Shown in pieces: positions 63,168 through 64,000 of a stretch of 64,000 nucleotides of DNA. A model generated the notes under the pieces. That model saw only the letters and a list, made by a program, of their open reading frames with translations, made no database searches and was not told the DNA's origin. The translations under genes were made by a program, and so were the position numbers. This DNA comes from Ifrita kowaldi (Eukaryota; Chordata; Aves; Passeriformes; Cinclosomatidae). Position 1 is the first letter of the stretch. Each line of letters starts with the position of its first letter. The stretch is from contig VZRS01012054.1 of the NCBI GenBank assembly GCA_013398055.1, forward strand, positions 1 through 64,000, in the 5' to 3' direction.

Positions 63168-63926
63168 TGTAGCGGGTTGAATTTGTTAACCGGGCAGAAA
63201 CACCAAAAAGTGTAGTGGTTTTGGTTTGAAATATGGGTCACTTATTGATTTTTTTTTTTTTTTTTTTTTTTTGTTAGTAATTTTTTTTCCTCTTCAAGCC
63301 CTGCACTTCCCTCCGAAAACATGTTCCAGTCAAGTTCATTGAAATTGTCTTGGTATTGTCAGAAAAATCAGTTTGACTGCTTCATCTTGTAAAACTTTCA
63401 AAGCTAAAAATTAACTGACATTTCCAAGTGAAATGTCATTTTGCTCCAAANGTGTTCTTGTTCAGGCTTTATAATAGAGAAAGCCTTGCTCTTTTTGTGC
63501 TGCTGGCTGCATGGTGTTTTCTTCAGTTCAGCACGAAGTGTGCTGACTGCAGACAGGAGGCTCTGCTGGCTCTCGCTGGCTCCGCCGGCTCCGCCTTGAG
63601 AAGGGAGAGGGACCCGCCGGTCCCGGGAAAGCCGCGCTGGATGAGTTTAGCTGTAAGGCAGTCCATAGCTGGCTCCAGCTGCCTGCAGCTCTGGGATAGT
63701 TCTCTCTGCCGGTGACCCAGGGTCTGTGCTGTGGCATGGAGAAAAGGGGACAGAAAGAGCCAGGGGGCCCCGGCGGGGCCCGGAGGCTCAGAGCCTCCTC
63801 ACCTTCCCGTAGGCCGGCTGGAACGAAAGAGGAATTCTCATCTTTCCACGTGGTTTAGGTAGGTAAATTGCGAGAAGCGTCATTAGTCTAAAAAACTGTC
63901 CATCAACTCAGGGTCAACCCACTACA
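63168..63926. mobile_element. Solo-LTR-like element with inverted ends (759 bp)
   Basis: The left end is TGTAGCGGGTTGA and the right end is TCAACCCACTACA, an inverted repeat of 13 bp with one mismatch. The 5-bp direct repeat GATGA abuts both ends, so the element boundaries are well supported. TG...CA termini plus a 5-bp duplication fit an ERVL-type solo LTR. The minus-strand start TGTAGTGGGTTGACCCT recalls bird LTR families, which slightly favours minus orientation, but I see no decisive TATA/AATAAA pair. Inside are a T24 run (63249-63272), one undetermined base (63451) and a GC-rich 3' half (63570-63830), so composition is strongly lopsided. No viral protein is encoded. A non-autonomous DNA transposon is the main alternative. 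Confidence 0.7.
63249..63272. repeat. T24 homopolymer inside the LTR-like element
   Basis: Twenty-four consecutive T (A on the minus strand). It could be an internal poly(A) of an insertion nested in the LTR, or slippage. Confidence 0.9.
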
Positions 63927-63931
63927 GATGA
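63927..63931. repeat. Target-site duplication, right copy (GATGA)
   Basis: Exact repeat of the pentamer that precedes the element at 63163-63167. Confidence 0.7.
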
Positions 63932-64000
63932 CTTATTAAATTATTATACCTTTCTTTACATTTGGAAGAATCTGCTGAGAAATAAAGAAAAATGAGTAGA

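Noticed and set aside
63428..63737. Open frames on both strands near the window end
   Set aside because: They lie in the GC-rich half of the LTR-like element, one includes an N, and neither matches a known protein.

Overview
The window reads as vertebrate nuclear DNA from a bird. Two truncated CR1 LINE 3' ends (about 24999-25270 and 38925-39045) carry the avian-type 3' tail: a 'CCTTCCAACCCAAAC' block followed by an ATTCTATGA-like end. There are also several stand-alone retroviral LTRs of a style I associate with birds, perhaps songbirds; placing it within Aves rests on memory, not on a search. The sequence is AT-rich and rich in stop codons, with microsatellites and one assembly gap. I see no operons, CRISPR arrays, rRNA or convincing tRNA genes.

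Layout. Positions 1-41900 are almost entirely non-coding. They hold short simple repeats, small tandem duplications, an assembly gap at 18198-18229 flanked by two copies of the same ~86 bp, a CR1 fragment near 25.0-25.3 kb, a solo LTR with a perfect 6-bp target-site duplication at 33902-34286, and a second CR1 fragment near 39.0 kb. The only coding sequence I can support is an intact, uninterrupted 273-codon tetraspanin reading frame at 41935-42756 (+). It keeps four membrane segments and the CCG...SCC...C...EGC cysteine pattern of the large extracellular loop. It most resembles the TSPAN3-type group and has no introns, so a retrogene is likely.

Positions 42757-64000 are again non-coding. They include a minus-strand LTR region (about 45531-46054), a TA/GA microsatellite (53718-53864), a short LTR-like fragment at 62789, and a 759-bp LTR-like element with inverted ends and a 5-bp target-site duplication (63168-63926). 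Several AT-rich, homeobox/octamer-motif-rich stretches look like candidate conserved non-coding elements but cannot be confirmed without alignment.

The window is best described as a repeat-bearing intergenic or intronic region containing one intronless tetraspanin gene. I did not find a multi-gene system. The most interesting items are the tetraspanin frame, the LTR insertions with readable target-site duplications, and the assembly artefact at the gap.
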